A DNA stretch of 64,000 bases, from contig JAJEKV010000050.1 in NCBI GenBank assembly GCA_021234155.1, positions 10,530,214 through 10,594,213 on the forward strand. The letters are read 5' to 3'. Below are positions 10,647-22,801 of the stretch, piece by piece. The notes beneath the pieces were generated by a model. It was not told where the DNA came from and made no database searches. It saw nothing but the letters and a program-made list of their open reading frames with translations. The DNA is from Isoetes taiwanensis. Its lineage: Eukaryota > Streptophyta > Lycopodiopsida > Isoetales > Isoetaceae. Numbering within the stretch: position 1 is the stretch's first letter; each line of letters opens with the position of its first letter. The position numbers were made by a program, and so were the translations under genes.

Positions 10647-10954
10647 AGCGCTTACTAGTTAGAAGACATCACATAATGCAAAGGATAGAAGTTATGTAAT
10701 TTAAATAGTCATTGCACCAAACCTACCTCTAGCGAGCTCGTATTACTTAGAAGCCATACCATATTTAATTTAAACAACACTCACCCCGAATTTTGGTCCA
10801 CTGTTGAAAAGTATAGTTTTCTTAGGTCCACATCTTCTTTATTCAGAGATTTCAAAAAAACCTACATGTAGATCTGTGGAGGTGTGGTTTTACTAACTAA
10901 GGGTATTGTTTTTTAAGTGGACAAGGAACGTCCACTGTTATTTTTTTAAGGAGT

Positions 10955-11253
10955 TGTGGTTTTTGTTTTTTTAGGACGTGTGGTTTTTTAAGGAGGTATG
11001 TTTTTTGTTAAAAGAACTGTGGTTTTTTCTTTTGAGGTAGTGGTGTTTTTAAGGAGGTGTAGTTTTTGGAGGTGTGGTTTATAAGTAAGTGTAGTTTTTT
11101 TTTTTAAGGAGCTGTGGTCTTTGTTTTTTAGGACGCGTGGGTTTTTAAGGAGGTATTTTTTTTGTTAAAGAAATTGTGGTTTTTTCTTTTGAGGTGGTGA
11201 TGTTTCTAAGGAGGCGTAGTATTTGGAGGTGCGGTTTATAAGTAAGTGTAGTT
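10955..11253. repeat. GT-rich tandem repeat, about 155 bp unit, two copies
   Basis: A block built of AAGGAGGTGTGGTTTTT-like words is present twice in direct order (about 10955-11095 and 11108-11253), each ending GTTTATAAGTAAGTGTAG. No coding capacity was seen in 10650-12050. Confidence 0.6.
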
Positions 11254-11558
11254 TTGAAGGAGGTTTTTTCTAATGGATGTATGGTTCTCTAAAGGGGTGT
11301 GGTATTTTAAAGTTCTTTATAGCCAATTTTGTAAGCATCATTATACAATCATTGCACTGCTCCCATCCATATGACACCCCATAAAGTATTCATGTTGTCG
11401 TTACATGCCATGTGTAAAAATGCAATATCTCATCTATTGTCCCTCTACCCCTCATGCTTTTAGAAAACTAGAATGCAAAGGCATTATGAGGATCCCAAAA
11501 TTGAATTGAACTGAATTTAACTTTAACATCCATGGGGATCAATAAGTCTATCAGATCC

Positions 11559-11559
<1 letters not shown>

Positions 11560-11628
<69 letters not shown>

Positions 11629-11698
11629 TGTGTGAGTGTGTGTGTGTGTGTGTGTGTGAGAGAGTGAGAGTGTGTGAGTGTGAGAGAGAGAGAGAGAG
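11560..11698. repeat. (TG)n / (GA)n microsatellite
   Basis: About 54 bp of pure TG is followed by mixed GAGAGA and TGTG runs. Any open frame here is an artefact of the repeat. Confidence 0.95.
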
Positions 11699-12048
11699 TT
11701 GCTTTTTTATGCCTCAAATCCATTTTTTGAGCATGTGCACATGATCTCAGGTCCCATTCAGACTTGCAGACAATGAAAGCACACAACAAAAACCTTACAG
11801 AAATCAGGATTCAAAAAATTATTTGCTGGTTTTTTCTTACAGTTCATTGAGAGAAAAATATATCCAATTTCTCTCCATCACCTTAGTTCCAAATCAAGCC
11901 AAATTACTTTCCACATGTTCCTACAAGTTCCCTGATAGTCATTTCAAATATCAGCCAGAAATGTTAAAAAACACTCAAGATATCATCATTTGAGTGTACA
12001 TATCTTTTTCTGCCATAGGGATGTGCAATGGACAAATTTTTTGTCCAC

Positions 12049-12901
12049 TTGGCTCAAACATGCCACCAAGGTGGCTCCAACATGCCATGCGGGCTCTAAC
12101 ATGCCATGCAGGCTCCAATATGCCAAGGCGGCGCAAACATGCCACGTGGGCTCCACCATGCCACCTAGGCTCCAACATGCCAAGGTGGTTCACAACATGC
12201 CACCTAGGCTTAAATATGCCAAGTTGGCTCAAACATGCCACCTAGGCTCCAACATGCCACCGTGGCTCTAACATGCCACCTAGGCTCAAACATGCCAAGG
12301 TGGCTCAAACATGCCACGTGGGCTCCAACATGCCACCTAGGCTCCAACATGCCAAGGTGGCTCAAACATGCCACCTAGGCTCCAACATGACAAGGTGGCT
12401 CAAACATGCCACATGGGCTTCAACATGCCACCTAGGCTCCAACATGCCAAGGTGGCTCAAACATGCCACGTGGGCTCCAACATGCCACCTAGGGTCCAAT
12501 ATGCCATCTAGGCTCCAACATGCCAGGGTGTCTCAAACATGCCACGTGGGCTCCAACATGCCAAGGTGGCTCTAACATGCCACCTAAGCTCAAACATGCC
12601 AAGGTGGCTCCAACATGCCACCTAGGCTCCAACATGACAAAATGGCTCAAACATGCCACCTAGGGCTCCAACATGCTCAAACATGCCCGCAGCGGGCTCC
12701 AATATGCCACCTATGCTCCAACTTGCCAAGGTGGCTCAAACATGACACGTGGGCTCCAACATGCCACCTAGGCTCCAACATGCCATCTAGGCTCTAGCAT
12801 GCCAAGGTGGCTCAAACATGCCACGTGCCCTCCAACATGCCACATGGGCTCCAATATGCCAAGGTGGCTCTAACATGCCACCTAGGCTCAAACATGCCAA
12901 G
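12049..12901. repeat. Minisatellite block 1 (19-20 bp unit)
   Basis: Dozens of imperfect copies of AACATGCCACCTAGGCTCC alternate with AACATGCCAAGGTGGCTCA. CATGCC is nearly invariant. The many open frames in several registers come from the period and are not genes. The same array continues after the inserted element at 13817. Confidence 0.95.
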
Positions 12902-13816
12902 GGGCAAAAGTATGCTAGTGGGTAGCAAATAAACGCGATGCAGCACCCAGCACCCAGCACTTTCCAGCACTTTCCAACACTTTTTTTTTTTGTAATCGGC
13001 CATGCAATTCGATCATACATGCAAAATTTCAGGGCCTAATTTGGGATATTGAGTGAGCAATTAGAGAAAACCTATTTCTGCAGCAATTTTGGTAAAACAA
13101 AACAAAATTTCTTAATTCAGCCCAAATTAAGCTAAATCAGATGGGGCTTTTCAGATTTTCATAATCGGCCATGCACCCATATCCTACGTGCAAAATTTCA
13201 GAACCTAATTTGGGATATTGTGTGAGGAATTAGAGAAAAACCATTGCTGCAGCAGTTTTGGTACAGTGAAGAATTTTTAATTCAGCCCAAACTAAGCTAA
13301 ATCGGTTGGGGCTTTTCGGATTTTCATAATCGGCCATGCACCCATATCCTACTAACAAAATTTGAAACCTAATTTGGGATATTGAGTGAAAAATTAAAGA
13401 AAACCATTCTTACAACAGGGTTTTTGTAAAGCAGGAGAAATCTCTTAAGTCAGCCCATTTAAGCAAAATTAGAGGGTTTTTTAAAAATTTGAATATGGTC
13501 GAAAATGACAATCCTACCTTGGTGGATAAGTTTTATGAAAAGATATGATGGATTGAGCAACTAATTGGAGATTCACATGCCAATTTGGAGTTTGGGTCAT
13601 TTCTGCACTAGTCGGACTTCAATCTACCAAATCGATGCTAATCTGATGAAAAATTCGAGCAATGTGGAACGATTCTTGGCTGAAGAACCCTCTTAACAAA
13701 TGAAGGGTGTAAAAAAACGAACCCACCAGCACACCCACGGCAAAAAAGCAGAAGCGGGTGCTAAAAAGCATGCGTCCGGACGCGTGCTTTTGCACCCCAC
13801 CAGCATACTTTTGCCC
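12902..13816. mobile_element. 915 bp terminal-inverted-repeat element inside the minisatellite
   Basis: The left end GGGCAAAAGTATGCTAGTGGG matches the reverse complement of the right end over at least 15 bp (GGGCAAAAGTATGCT), and both ends are flanked by CAAG (12898-12901 and 13817-13820). The flanking minisatellite unit is continuous across the insertion. The interior has three copies of an approximately 165 bp unit (about 12996, 13159 and 13320) containing AATCGGCCATGCA, CTAATTTGGGATATTG and CTAAATC, and no gene. It is a non-autonomous DNA transposon of unknown superfamily. Confidence 0.8.
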
Positions 13817-14857
13817 CAAGTGGCTCCAACATGCCACCTAGGCTCCAACATGACAAAATGGCTCCAACCTAGGCTCCAACGTTCTCAAACATGCCAATGA
13901 ACCCAACATGCCACCTATGTCCCAACATGCCAAGGTGGCTCAAACATGCCACCTAGGCTCCAACATGCCACCTAGGCTCCAACATGCTCAAACATGCCAA
14001 GGTGGCTCAAACATGCCACGTGGCTCCAACATGCCACCTAGGCTCAAACATGACAACGGCTCAAACATGCCACCTAGCCTCCAACATGCCATCGTGGCTC
14101 TAACATGCCACCTAGGCTCCAACATGCCACCTAAACATGCTAAGGTGGCTCACAACATGCCACGTAGGCTCCAACATGCCAAGGTGGCTCAAAAATGCCA
14201 CCTAGACTCCAACATGCCATCATGCCAAGGTGGCGCAAACAAGCCAAGATAGCTCAAACATGCCACGCGGGCTCCAACATGCCACATAAGGCTCCAACAT
14301 GCCACGTGCGCTCCAACATGCCAAGGTGGCTCAAACATGCCACCTAGGCTCAAACATGCCAAGGTGGCTCCAACATGCCACCTAGGCTCAAACATGCCAA
14401 GGTGGCTCAAACATTCCACCTAGGCTCTAACATGTCACCTAGGCTCAAACATGCCAGGTGGCGCAAACATGCCAAGGTGGGCTCAAACATGCCACCTAGG
14501 CTCCAACATGCCACCTAGGCTCCAACATGCCAAGGTGGCTCAAACACGCTCTGCGGGACTCCATAATGCCACCATTGAATCCAACATGCCAAGGTGGCTC
14601 AAACATGCCACCTAGGCTCAAACATGCCACCTAGGCTCCAACATGCCACCTAGGCTCCAACATGCCAAGGTGGCTCAAACATGCCACCTAGGTGCCAAGG
14701 TGGCTCAAACATGCCGAGGTGGCTCAGGCATGCCACCTAGGCACCAACATGCCAAGGTGGCTCAGGCATGCCACCTAGGCACCAATATGCCACCTAGGCT
14801 CCAACATGCCAAGGTGGATCAGGCATGCTACCTAGGCACCAATATGCCTCCTAGGCC
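13817..14857. repeat. Minisatellite block 2
   Basis: This is a continuation of the 19-20 bp CATGCCACCTAGG array in the same orientation. Near its end the unit drifts to GGCATGCCACCTAGGCACC and merges into the left arm of the foldback element. Confidence 0.95.
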
Positions 14858-17466
14858 ACTTGGGCACTCCAAGTGGTGACATGGCATGCCATGTAAGCAA
14901 GGTCAAGTTTTGACTAGGCCAAAATTGAAAAGATGTCCATCTTTGGTCTTTTCATTGGGTGATGTTGGTAAATTTTGGGTGACATGGCTAGATGATGGTG
15001 ACATGGATATAATGACTAGGACTTTATGCAAGAAATATGATAGCCTTTGAAATTTTTGTAGAGGAGTTTGGCAAGGATAGAATAGAGGGATCTTGAAGAA
15101 CTTAAAGCGCTGACACCCTTCCCCAAATCGAACCAGACCAGGACTTTGCACGGCTTCCTCACTAGAGGGGAGAGGCCAGACCCCAGAAAATGGACCTCAG
15201 CAAGGTTGTCCATCTACGTCATGACATTGTGCAAGATCCTGGTCGAATCTGACTAGGATATGGCCTCCGAAATATAAACCCTGTGTGTTGCTATATTATT
15301 GAAGGGTTTACGTTATGGAGAGTCGAGTTTTTCTAGTCGGTTGCACTTAGAAATGGTGAGAATTTGAAAACATAAAGCAATAGGAATTGGCCGGAATGGG
15401 TTTGGATTTATCCCTCCTCCCCATTGGAGCAATTAGAAGTCAAAGGCGCCTTTTGCAGTAGCAAAATTGTTTGGGATCATTCGAGGTGGCCAATAGATCC
15501 AAACTCGGTTGTTTCGAGTTGCCATGGCTCCTTTGCATATTTAGAAAAGGTACATCTAGCTATCCAAGAAAATGACCGCGTTTTGGCCTCCGAAATGTAA
15601 AACCCTACAATAACCTAGCAACACCGCAGGGGTTTATGTTTGGAGGCCAAAACACCTGATAGCTTTCTTAGATAACTAGGTGCACCTTTCTAAACATGCA
15701 TATCTGAGCCATGGGAACTAAAATAACAGAGTTTGGATCTATTGGCCATCCCGAATGATCTCAAACAATTTTGCTACTTTTTTTGACTTCTAATTGCTAC
15801 ACTGGGAGGAGGATAAATCCAAAACCCATTCCGCCGGCCTATTGCTTGTTTTTCAAATGCAGCTTTGACCATTTCCTAGTACAAACCGACTAAAACTCCT
15901 AACCTCCATAACGTAAACCCTTCAATAACCTAGCAACACACATGGTTTATATTTCGGAGGCCATATCCTAGTCAGGTTCGACCAGGATCTTGCACAATGT
16001 CATCACGTAGATGGAGCGTGTTGGCACCATAAGACGGACCCTTAAAACCTTCCGGAAGTAGTTCACCCTAAAGGTCCTTTCTCGAAGGCCCCTATTGTAG
16101 GGTTTACGTTTCGGAGGCCAAAACGTGGTCGTTTTCTTGAATAACTATGTGCACCTTTTCTAAACACATATGCAGAGCCATGGCAACTGAAATAACAGAG
16201 TTTGGGTCTATTGGCCATCCCGAATGATCTCAAACAATTTTGCTACTGCAAAAGGTGCTCTTGACTTCTAATCGCCACACTGGGAGGGGGATAAATCCAA
16301 ACTCCATTCTGTCAGTTCCTATTGCTTTGCATTTTCAACAACAGCTTCTCAACCATGTCCCAAGTGCAATCGACTAAAACTCGACCTTCATAACGTAAAT
16401 TTACCCTTCAATAACCTAGCAACACACAGGGTTTACGTTTCGGAGGCCATATCCTAGTCAGATTCGACCAGGATCTTACAATGTCATTAGGTAGAGGGAG
16501 GGTGTTGATGCCAGAAGACGGACCCTTAAAACCTTCCAGAAATAGTTCGCCTCAAAGGTGCTCTCCCGAAGGCCCCTATCCACGGACGGGCAACTTTCCC
16601 ACTCTGGAACTGCGAAGTGACTCTGCCAATGGACTCAAAACATCGATATTACCTTGGTGACCAAGTTTCGTAGGCAGAAGACCACCCCTTCTCCAAGAAC
16701 CGCCAAAGTAGCTCATGTCCAACACGTTCATAGTCATTTGGCCTAAGAGGTGGCTGCGAAATACTGCCATGTAGAGGGTTCGTGTTTCTTTCGTTGCCAA
16801 AAATGACCGTATAACTTGGTTCCTAGGGTAATTTCGCCATTCCGGATGACATGACGAAGTCGAATCTCTATTCTGGAGCCTTTATACGGCTCGAATGACA
16901 AAACACTTGGGTTTCTACACGGTTAATGGGAGGATGCTTCGCGGTTTGATAAGTTCTCTCGGACGGATCTTGAATTTTTTTGAACCTACTCGAGGCAGGT
17001 TACTTGAACAGCGGATTCATCGGTCCGATAGGGAAACTGAGCTCCAAGAGGAGGGGCTTTGGCATTTGCCCTCCCGGAGGAACACTGGCAGGAAAGGCTA
17101 TCCCGACAACATTTCTGAGGTCCATCTCCTGGGGTCTGGCCTCTCTCCTCTGGTGAGGAAGCCGCGCAAAGTCCTGGTCTGATTCGATTTGCGGAAGGGT
17201 GTCAGCACTTTTAAGTTCTTCAAGATACCTTTATTCTATCCTTTGCCAAACTCCTCTACCAAAAATTCCAAAGGTTATCATATTTCTTGCATAAAGTCCT
17301 AGTCATCATGTCCAACTCACCACCATCTAGCCATGTCATCCAAAATTTGCCAACATCACCCAATGAAAAGAGCAAAGATGGATATCTTTTCATTTTTGGC
17401 CTAGTCAAAACTTGGCCTTGCTTACTTGGCATGCCATGTCACCACTTGGAGTGCCTAGGTGGCATG
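14850..17466. mobile_element. Foldback element with about 360 bp inverted arms
   Basis: The segment 14850-15212 is repeated in inverse orientation at 17104-17466 (for example CAAGGTCAAGTTTTGACTAG on the left against CTAGTCAAAACTTGGCCTTG on the right). The arms end in the CATGCC minisatellite, which therefore also flips. The interior holds an approximately 430 bp unit three times: inverted at about 15240-15640 and direct at about 15642-16050 and 16093-16520, marked by CCGAATGATCTCAAACAATT and GCCATATCCTAGTCAG. A further 16560-17103 section has open frames I cannot identify. No transposase was seen. Confidence 0.7.
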
Positions 17467-18325
17467 CTTGAGCTTAGGTGGCATGCCTGAGCCACCTTGG
17501 CATGTTGAACCTAGGTGGCATGTTGGAGACCGCGTGGCATGTTGGAGCCACCTTGGCATGTTTGAGCCGAGGTGACATGTTAGAGCCTAGGTGGCATGTT
17601 TGAGCCACCTTGGCATGTTGGCGCCTAGGTGGCATATTGGAGCCCACGTGGCATATTTGAGCCATCTTGGCATGTTTGAGCCACCTAAGCTCCAACCTAG
17701 GCTCCAACATACCACCTAAGCTCAAACATACCACATGGGCTCCAAGATGCCACCTAGGCTCCAATATGCCACCTAGGCTCAAGCATGCCAAGTTGGCTCA
17801 AACATGCCACGCAGGCTCCAACATGCCACCTAGGCTCTAACATGCCAAGGCGGCTCAAACATGCCAAGATGGCTCAAACACGCCACCTAGGTTCCAACAT
17901 GCCACCTAGGCTCAAACATGCCACCTGGGCTCTAACATGCCACCTAGGCTCCAACATGCCACGTAGGCTCAAACATGCCAAGCGATCTCCAACATGCCAA
18001 GGTGGTTCGAACATGCCGCCTAGGCTCCAACATGCCAAGTTGGCTCAAACATGCCACCTAGGCACCAACATGCCATCTAGGATCAGACATGCCAAGGTGG
18101 CTCAAACATGCCACCTAGGCTCCAACATGCCACCTAGGCAAACATGCCACGCGAGCTCGAACATGCCAAGGTGGCTCAAACATGCCGCCTAGACTCCAAC
18201 ATGCCAAGTTGGCTCAAACATGCCACCTAGGCACCAACATGCCATCTAGGATCAGACATGCCAAGGTGGCTCAAACACGCCACCTAGGCTCCAACATGCC
18301 ACCTAGGCTCAAACATGCCACGCGG
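17467..18325. repeat. Minisatellite block 3, with orientation switch
   Basis: From 17467 to about 17690 the unit runs inverted (TGGCATGTTTGAGCCACC); from about 17700 to 18325 it returns to the forward orientation of blocks 1 and 2. The switch point is AGCCACCTAAGCTCCAACC. Confidence 0.9.
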
Positions 18326-19574
18326 GCGCTCTGTCGCCTCCACCTTCTTTAGAAAAATGCCTGCAATGCAAACACAACACTAAGCATGCATGCCTATACA
18401 ATTGCATTGCTTTTGGACGAGGCATAGCCTGAAAGCCTGCTGGAAGGACAAGCAAGCTCAGTGGTTCTCACGCTGGGGTGTACAGGCAAACAGATGTGTA
18501 CATGTAAGGACAAAGAAAGATCACAAGGCACTTAAGTTGTACCTAGATGCTACTTTCCGTCGCAAGCTCTGGGATGCAGATGCTCTGACGCACATTAAGC
18601 TGGCACACTATCAGCAGCAAGTCAATCCCAGGCTCATGAGAGGCCCACACCAGTACTTATACACCCAGTTGCCCATGAAGAAGCACACTTATAGCTTCCA
18701 TTCGCACGGGTGCACATCGCCTCGCCTTCGTATTGAGACATGACGTTGGGCTCGGGAAGCACGAGAGTGAAGGCTTTGCCAGTGTTGCATTAGGGCGGAT
18801 TTGGGGTCTCAAAATGGCCTCCTATCAGCCATTCCACGTCATATTTCCGCTCCTTTTTTCCCATGCCACCTAGGATACCAAACTCTCATAATTACAGATT
18901 TGCTTGGAATATTCTCCTGGAATAAAGGGGATCCACATTTATGGCGCCATATGTATTTAATTCTGTTGGTTGTCAGACAGATTGATGCAACACGTGGCGC
19001 TTCTAAAAAGCCACTTGCATTATAGCATACCGGCAACTCATGACGGTGTCTCTTGGTTTGTCAGATACCAAGCATGCGCATCACCGATTCTTGTCTTGCG
19101 CTATTTTCATTTAGAGGCCATGGCCATACAAGCTTCCCGCCTTCTACATTTCAAAATTTGAATGTGTAGGTTGAAGCTTTGTATCAGACTTTCGTTTCGA
19201 GGCGCTGCGATTGCGCCTTAAAAGTTCGTAACCGGGATCTTTACTTCATCCCAATACAGGCTTCCCGCCCCCCTACAATTCGAATTTTGAATTTGCTTAT
19301 GTATAAAAGCATGGATTGTAGGAGAATGGACTTTTCGATTTCCATATGCACGTTGCAAATTTCAAAAACGAGGTTAGTACGGACGTTCGGCTCACACGAA
19401 GCGAATTGTGCTGGGGCATACAAATTGTACACCTTCATTTCGCGCCGTGCGATCCACGCGGTATGGAAGCTCCAAATGATGTGTGGATAAGGATCCAACT
19501 GACTCACGAATATGCTCCAGTCTTCAATCGCAAAAAAGGAGGTCTAAAAAATAAGAACTAAGGAGGTCTTGCAG
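18326..19574. other. Unassigned stretch with a possible promoter
   Basis: An open frame of 117 codons at 18390-18743 (forward) has no family resemblance I can name and may be chance. At 19127-19162 and 19256-19292 there is a direct repeat (ACAAGCTTCCCGCC... and ACAGGCTTCCCGCC...) followed by TGTATAAAAGC at 19301. That could be a TATA box for the gene that follows at about 19.6 kb. Confidence 0.35.
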
Positions 19575-21990
19575 GCTCAAAAAGTGTCGACATCTGGGCG
19601 GATGGCAGTTTATATCCATTGGATCCGTTGAGTGGCAAGAAACCGTCATTTCGGGACGTTTCAAGTTTAGTCCAATTTTGTGGTGACGGTAACTCTGGCC
19701 TCTTGGGATATTGTGAGAGATTGAGAGAGGATGAAGGCATTCGGAATCGAATACAGTTCCTTGAGATGAGCTGCTTCCGATTGTCACAAGAGAATTATAA
19801 CTTAAACCAGCAGCTCTTTTTTCTCTCGCTTCATTACTCCACTGTGATGAAGGAAAGGAATGACGGCTTGGGGAGGGAAACTTCTTTGAGATACGAAGTG
19901 GACAAGTCCAAATTGGTGATAGGGCAGCTGCAAGAAAAGATCCAAGAGCTCGAAAGAGCAAACTTTGGGCTTCAATGTAGGTTAAAGAATTTGAAGAAAA
20001 CACCCCTTGGCTTGCGAGAAAGGAAGAAGCACTATCGACCGATAGAGGAACTGAAGTTTGGATCAGGTGCATTCAGACGCAGGGTCACGGCCACAAGGTC
20101 CGTTTACAACACTAGCAAAGGCCAATTAAGATCTGGGGAAACTAGAAGCAATCTTGGTTACGTAGTGAAGAACCTAGCGACAAACAGGGAGATAGTGGAC
20201 ATGATTTGTCAGCCCTACAACTCTTCTCTCAAGAAGATGGTATTGGAAATGGTACTAGGAGAGATCTACAAGAAGTTAGAAGCGACAGATGTACAGACTG
20301 TTTGTGATGATGTAGGCATCAGTAGGCTTAGTTACCGTTCTCTATTCAAGCCATTCCACGGCGTTGAAAAGAATGGACACAAAAAAGTATTAAACTCCAC
20401 GTCCACAAATTGTCGAGAATACAAGGGTTACTAGGACAAAGATGGTGTATGCCATATTAGGAGAGATGCACCACGTTGAATGTGCTTGTCCTGCCATAGC
20501 CATAAAAGATAAGAATGGCAAGGATTGTTGTGATATAGTTGGAATGATTGGGTTGACCTGGTTACTCTCTTACAATTCCTTGTCAAATATTATGACTTAA
20601 CAGTTGCAGAAACTAATGGTGAGATTGAAGTTTGCATAAAATTGGATGAAATGGAACTGACCAAGTTTGAGAAGTATGAGAGGGTATCCGTTGTCATCAT
20701 GAATAGAGCAATTGAGAATGCAATTGCACATGCTAAATCAAAGAGCAACAAGAATAATAAAAAAGATGTAGAGGTGACGGACGAGGAGAAGAAGCGTGCC
20801 GAAAAATGGTTCTCATGTCAATCTGAAGATGACACCTGGTGGTTAGGTCTCTTTAAAGTTCAGAAAGAAACCCACGAGGTATTGAAATGGGTGTTCAATC
20901 AAACTGATATCCCGAGTCTAATATCTAGATTCGAGGGAGGGGAAAAATTGCAAGTAGATCACTATGGATCTTACAAAGTAATTTTTCACTTGGCGTCTGA
21001 TTTAAAAACTGAGAAAGCAATGTACAACATAAGTGGAGGAGGACAAGGAACATGCAAAAGTTGTCTGTACTGCAATCATGCAAGGAAGTCAAGTACTGGG
21101 AAGACTGTTTCAACCTTGTCCCTTAACCAAGCAAATGCTCCTAATAGAGGAGAAGAAGATCCCAAGTTCCATGGCATTTTCCCCATTCCATTAGAGAGGG
21201 TTCATATCTGCACTTTGCATGGCTTTGTGAGAATCATCGACAAGATGATATTTTTGAGCTGCAGATTCGTGTGGAACATTTCAAACAAGAAGAGAAGAGG
21301 AAGGAATTCGTAGAGTTGAACATGTTCTATCGAGCGAGGTTTTGCATGGTGGCAATGTAAGATTAGAGCTCGATGAGAAACGGGCAGGAAGAACAAGTGT
21401 GCCTCGTAAGGTGTCAATTGGAGGGGTGAAAGCTCGATGCTTCATAAAGAATCATAGAGGCTCTGAACGGAAACCAGATGGGAGAAAAGGTCTATGAATT
21501 TGGAAAATTGCTGGTTGATGCGGAGCGGGGACCGCGCCTGAGATGGCGTTCGCTCGGCATTGAGGAAAAAAAAAGCATGGGATGCATTGTCCGAATTGTT
21601 CCCATACATTCGAGAGAATGGACCTCACAAGAGAAGATGCGTAAAATGTTCGTGTGCAAGCGAATAACAAATTTATTAGAGCTTTCATAGACGCATGGGG
21701 AGAGTGAAGTCACGCACTACTTGCACATCTTTTGGGCTCATGCACCTTGGTTTTTTAGGAAGTATGGAAGCCTAGCGATTGTGGAGTGCACAAGGCATGG
21801 AGAAGTCGCATAAACAAGCTAAAATAGCCTTTCATCGTAACACTCAAAGAGGGGTGGAAATGTGGGAACCAACCCTCTAAGACAGGATGACGAGTGGTTT
21901 TATAGAAGGGCGATGGCTAAATCGACAAGAAGGTCGCTTTTAAGGAGCAACCCGGTCGTAAAACACCATTGGCATAATCTTTGAGAGAAA
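19575..21990 (+). pseudogene. Decayed transposase-like gene, uncharacterised family
   Basis: One long gene broken by small frame shifts. A splice-acceptor-like TCTTGCAG precedes it (19569). The first part (from ATG 19619, 271 codons) has a coiled coil (QLQEKIQELERANFGLQCRL) and a conserved-looking LATNREIVDMICQPYN block. A second part (20642-21313, with in-frame sequence visible from about 20590) carries DEMELTKFEKYERVSVVIMN, DDTWWLGLFKVQKETHEVLK, a Cys pair CKSCLYCNHARK and PIPLERVHICTLHGFVRI. Further downstream in other frames are HIFWAHAPWFFRKYGSL and DEWFYRRAMAK. From memory, the order Cys pair, then a (D/C)TLHxxxRI block, then an AHxPxFxxxxGSL block, occurs in a widespread but unnamed transposon-associated family of plants, protists and animals. 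The catalytic chemistry is not established. At least three frame breaks make it inactive. A DDE-type nuclease is my inference. Confidence 0.55.
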
Positions 21991-22098
21991 ACGGAAAGTT
22001 GCTTGGCAAAATTCTAGGGCCCCACTAGCATCGCAAATAAAGGTGGAGATCTAAGAGACAAAAGAATCGGTAAAGTATACTTGTAATGTGTAGCATGT

Positions 22099-22167
22099 TC
22101 ACACGACGCCTTGAAGTACTTGCCTCCAACCTTGTTTGCAATAACCCCGTAGCTTGGCGTCGTGTGA
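22099..22167. repeat. Hairpin H1 (unit A)
   Basis: Perfect 12 bp arms TCACACGACGCC and GGCGTCGTGTGA are separated by 45 bp. It lies 155 bp beyond the stop codon of the unit A gene, on that gene's 3' side. It is a member of the GATCACACGACGCGAAA hairpin family. Confidence 0.85.
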
Positions 22168-22321
22168 TCTTATTTGTATCATACACGCTGCGACGATGGA
22201 GTTAAGCTATTGCTTGCATTTATGTGGCCCCGTGTGTGAAGCTTTACAAGATAATAATAAAAAAGGTTACTTTTGATTAAAGTTGTGAAAGATGTTACAT
22301 TGAAAAACAAAATACAACGAC

Positions 22322-22801
22322 TCATTGTTGCTCCAGTGCGAGCTCTTCTTCATTATCTTCATCATCATCATCAGCTCCGTCCTCGTCTTCGTCTTCATCT
22401 CTTCTCCTCAAGCGAGCAATCACCCTATCCAAACGTTCCTCCAATCTGTCCACCATCTCTTTGTACATGTCCCGCTCCTGTCCCAATAGCACAACGTGTT
22501 CTTCTGCCTGAATTAGCAACCTCCTTGCCGTCATAACCACCTCAGTGCAGTTGTTGGGGCATGCTCTCCTGTCCAGCCTTCTATTCAACCGCCTGATTTG
22601 CCTCTCCTGGCTACGAAGCATGAAAAGGTTGAATTCATTCTCTTCTTCTTTCTGCTGAATTGTAACGCCATTTTCCTTTAGAAGATCATCTTGCTCCTTC
22701 AACCTCTTCATTAGAACACCCAACACTATGTCAGAAGGGAGTTCTATCCTCTTGCGTTTTCCCTTATCAGCGGTTGAGGATGTGGAGGCCATAGATGACA
22801 A
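22322..22801 (-). CDS. Unit A: 159-residue coiled-coil protein with acidic tail
   Basis: This is the only apparently intact copy of a four-member local family. The N-terminus is Ser/Thr-rich followed by basic KGKRKR, a possible nuclear signal. Residues 23-35 read DIVLGVLMKRLKE, the block best kept in the other units. Residues about 50-140 are strongly helical, charged heptad sequence (EEHVVLLGQERDMYKEMVD, RLEERLDRVIARLRR). The end is an Asp/Glu run closing EELALEQQ. A TATA-like TATGTATAAATT lies about 80 bp upstream (22878-22889). A second Met, three codons in, is an alternative start. A conserved hairpin lies downstream. I do not recognise a named family; the layout suggests a dimerising, perhaps DNA- or protein-binding factor, but that is inference. 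Confidence 0.65.
   Translation of the reverse strand: MSSMASTSSTADKGKRKRIELPSDIVLGVLMKRLKEQDDLLKENGVTIQQKEEENEFNLFMLRSQERQIRRLNRRLDRRACPNNCTEVVMTARRLLIQAEEHVVLLGQERDMYKEMVDRLEERLDRVIARLRRRDEDEDEDGADDDDEDNEEELALEQQ

Noticed and set aside
12049-18325. Repetitive proteins (CHLGSNMP repeats) in the minisatellite
   Set aside because: Open frames arise from the repeat period in several registers and orientations.
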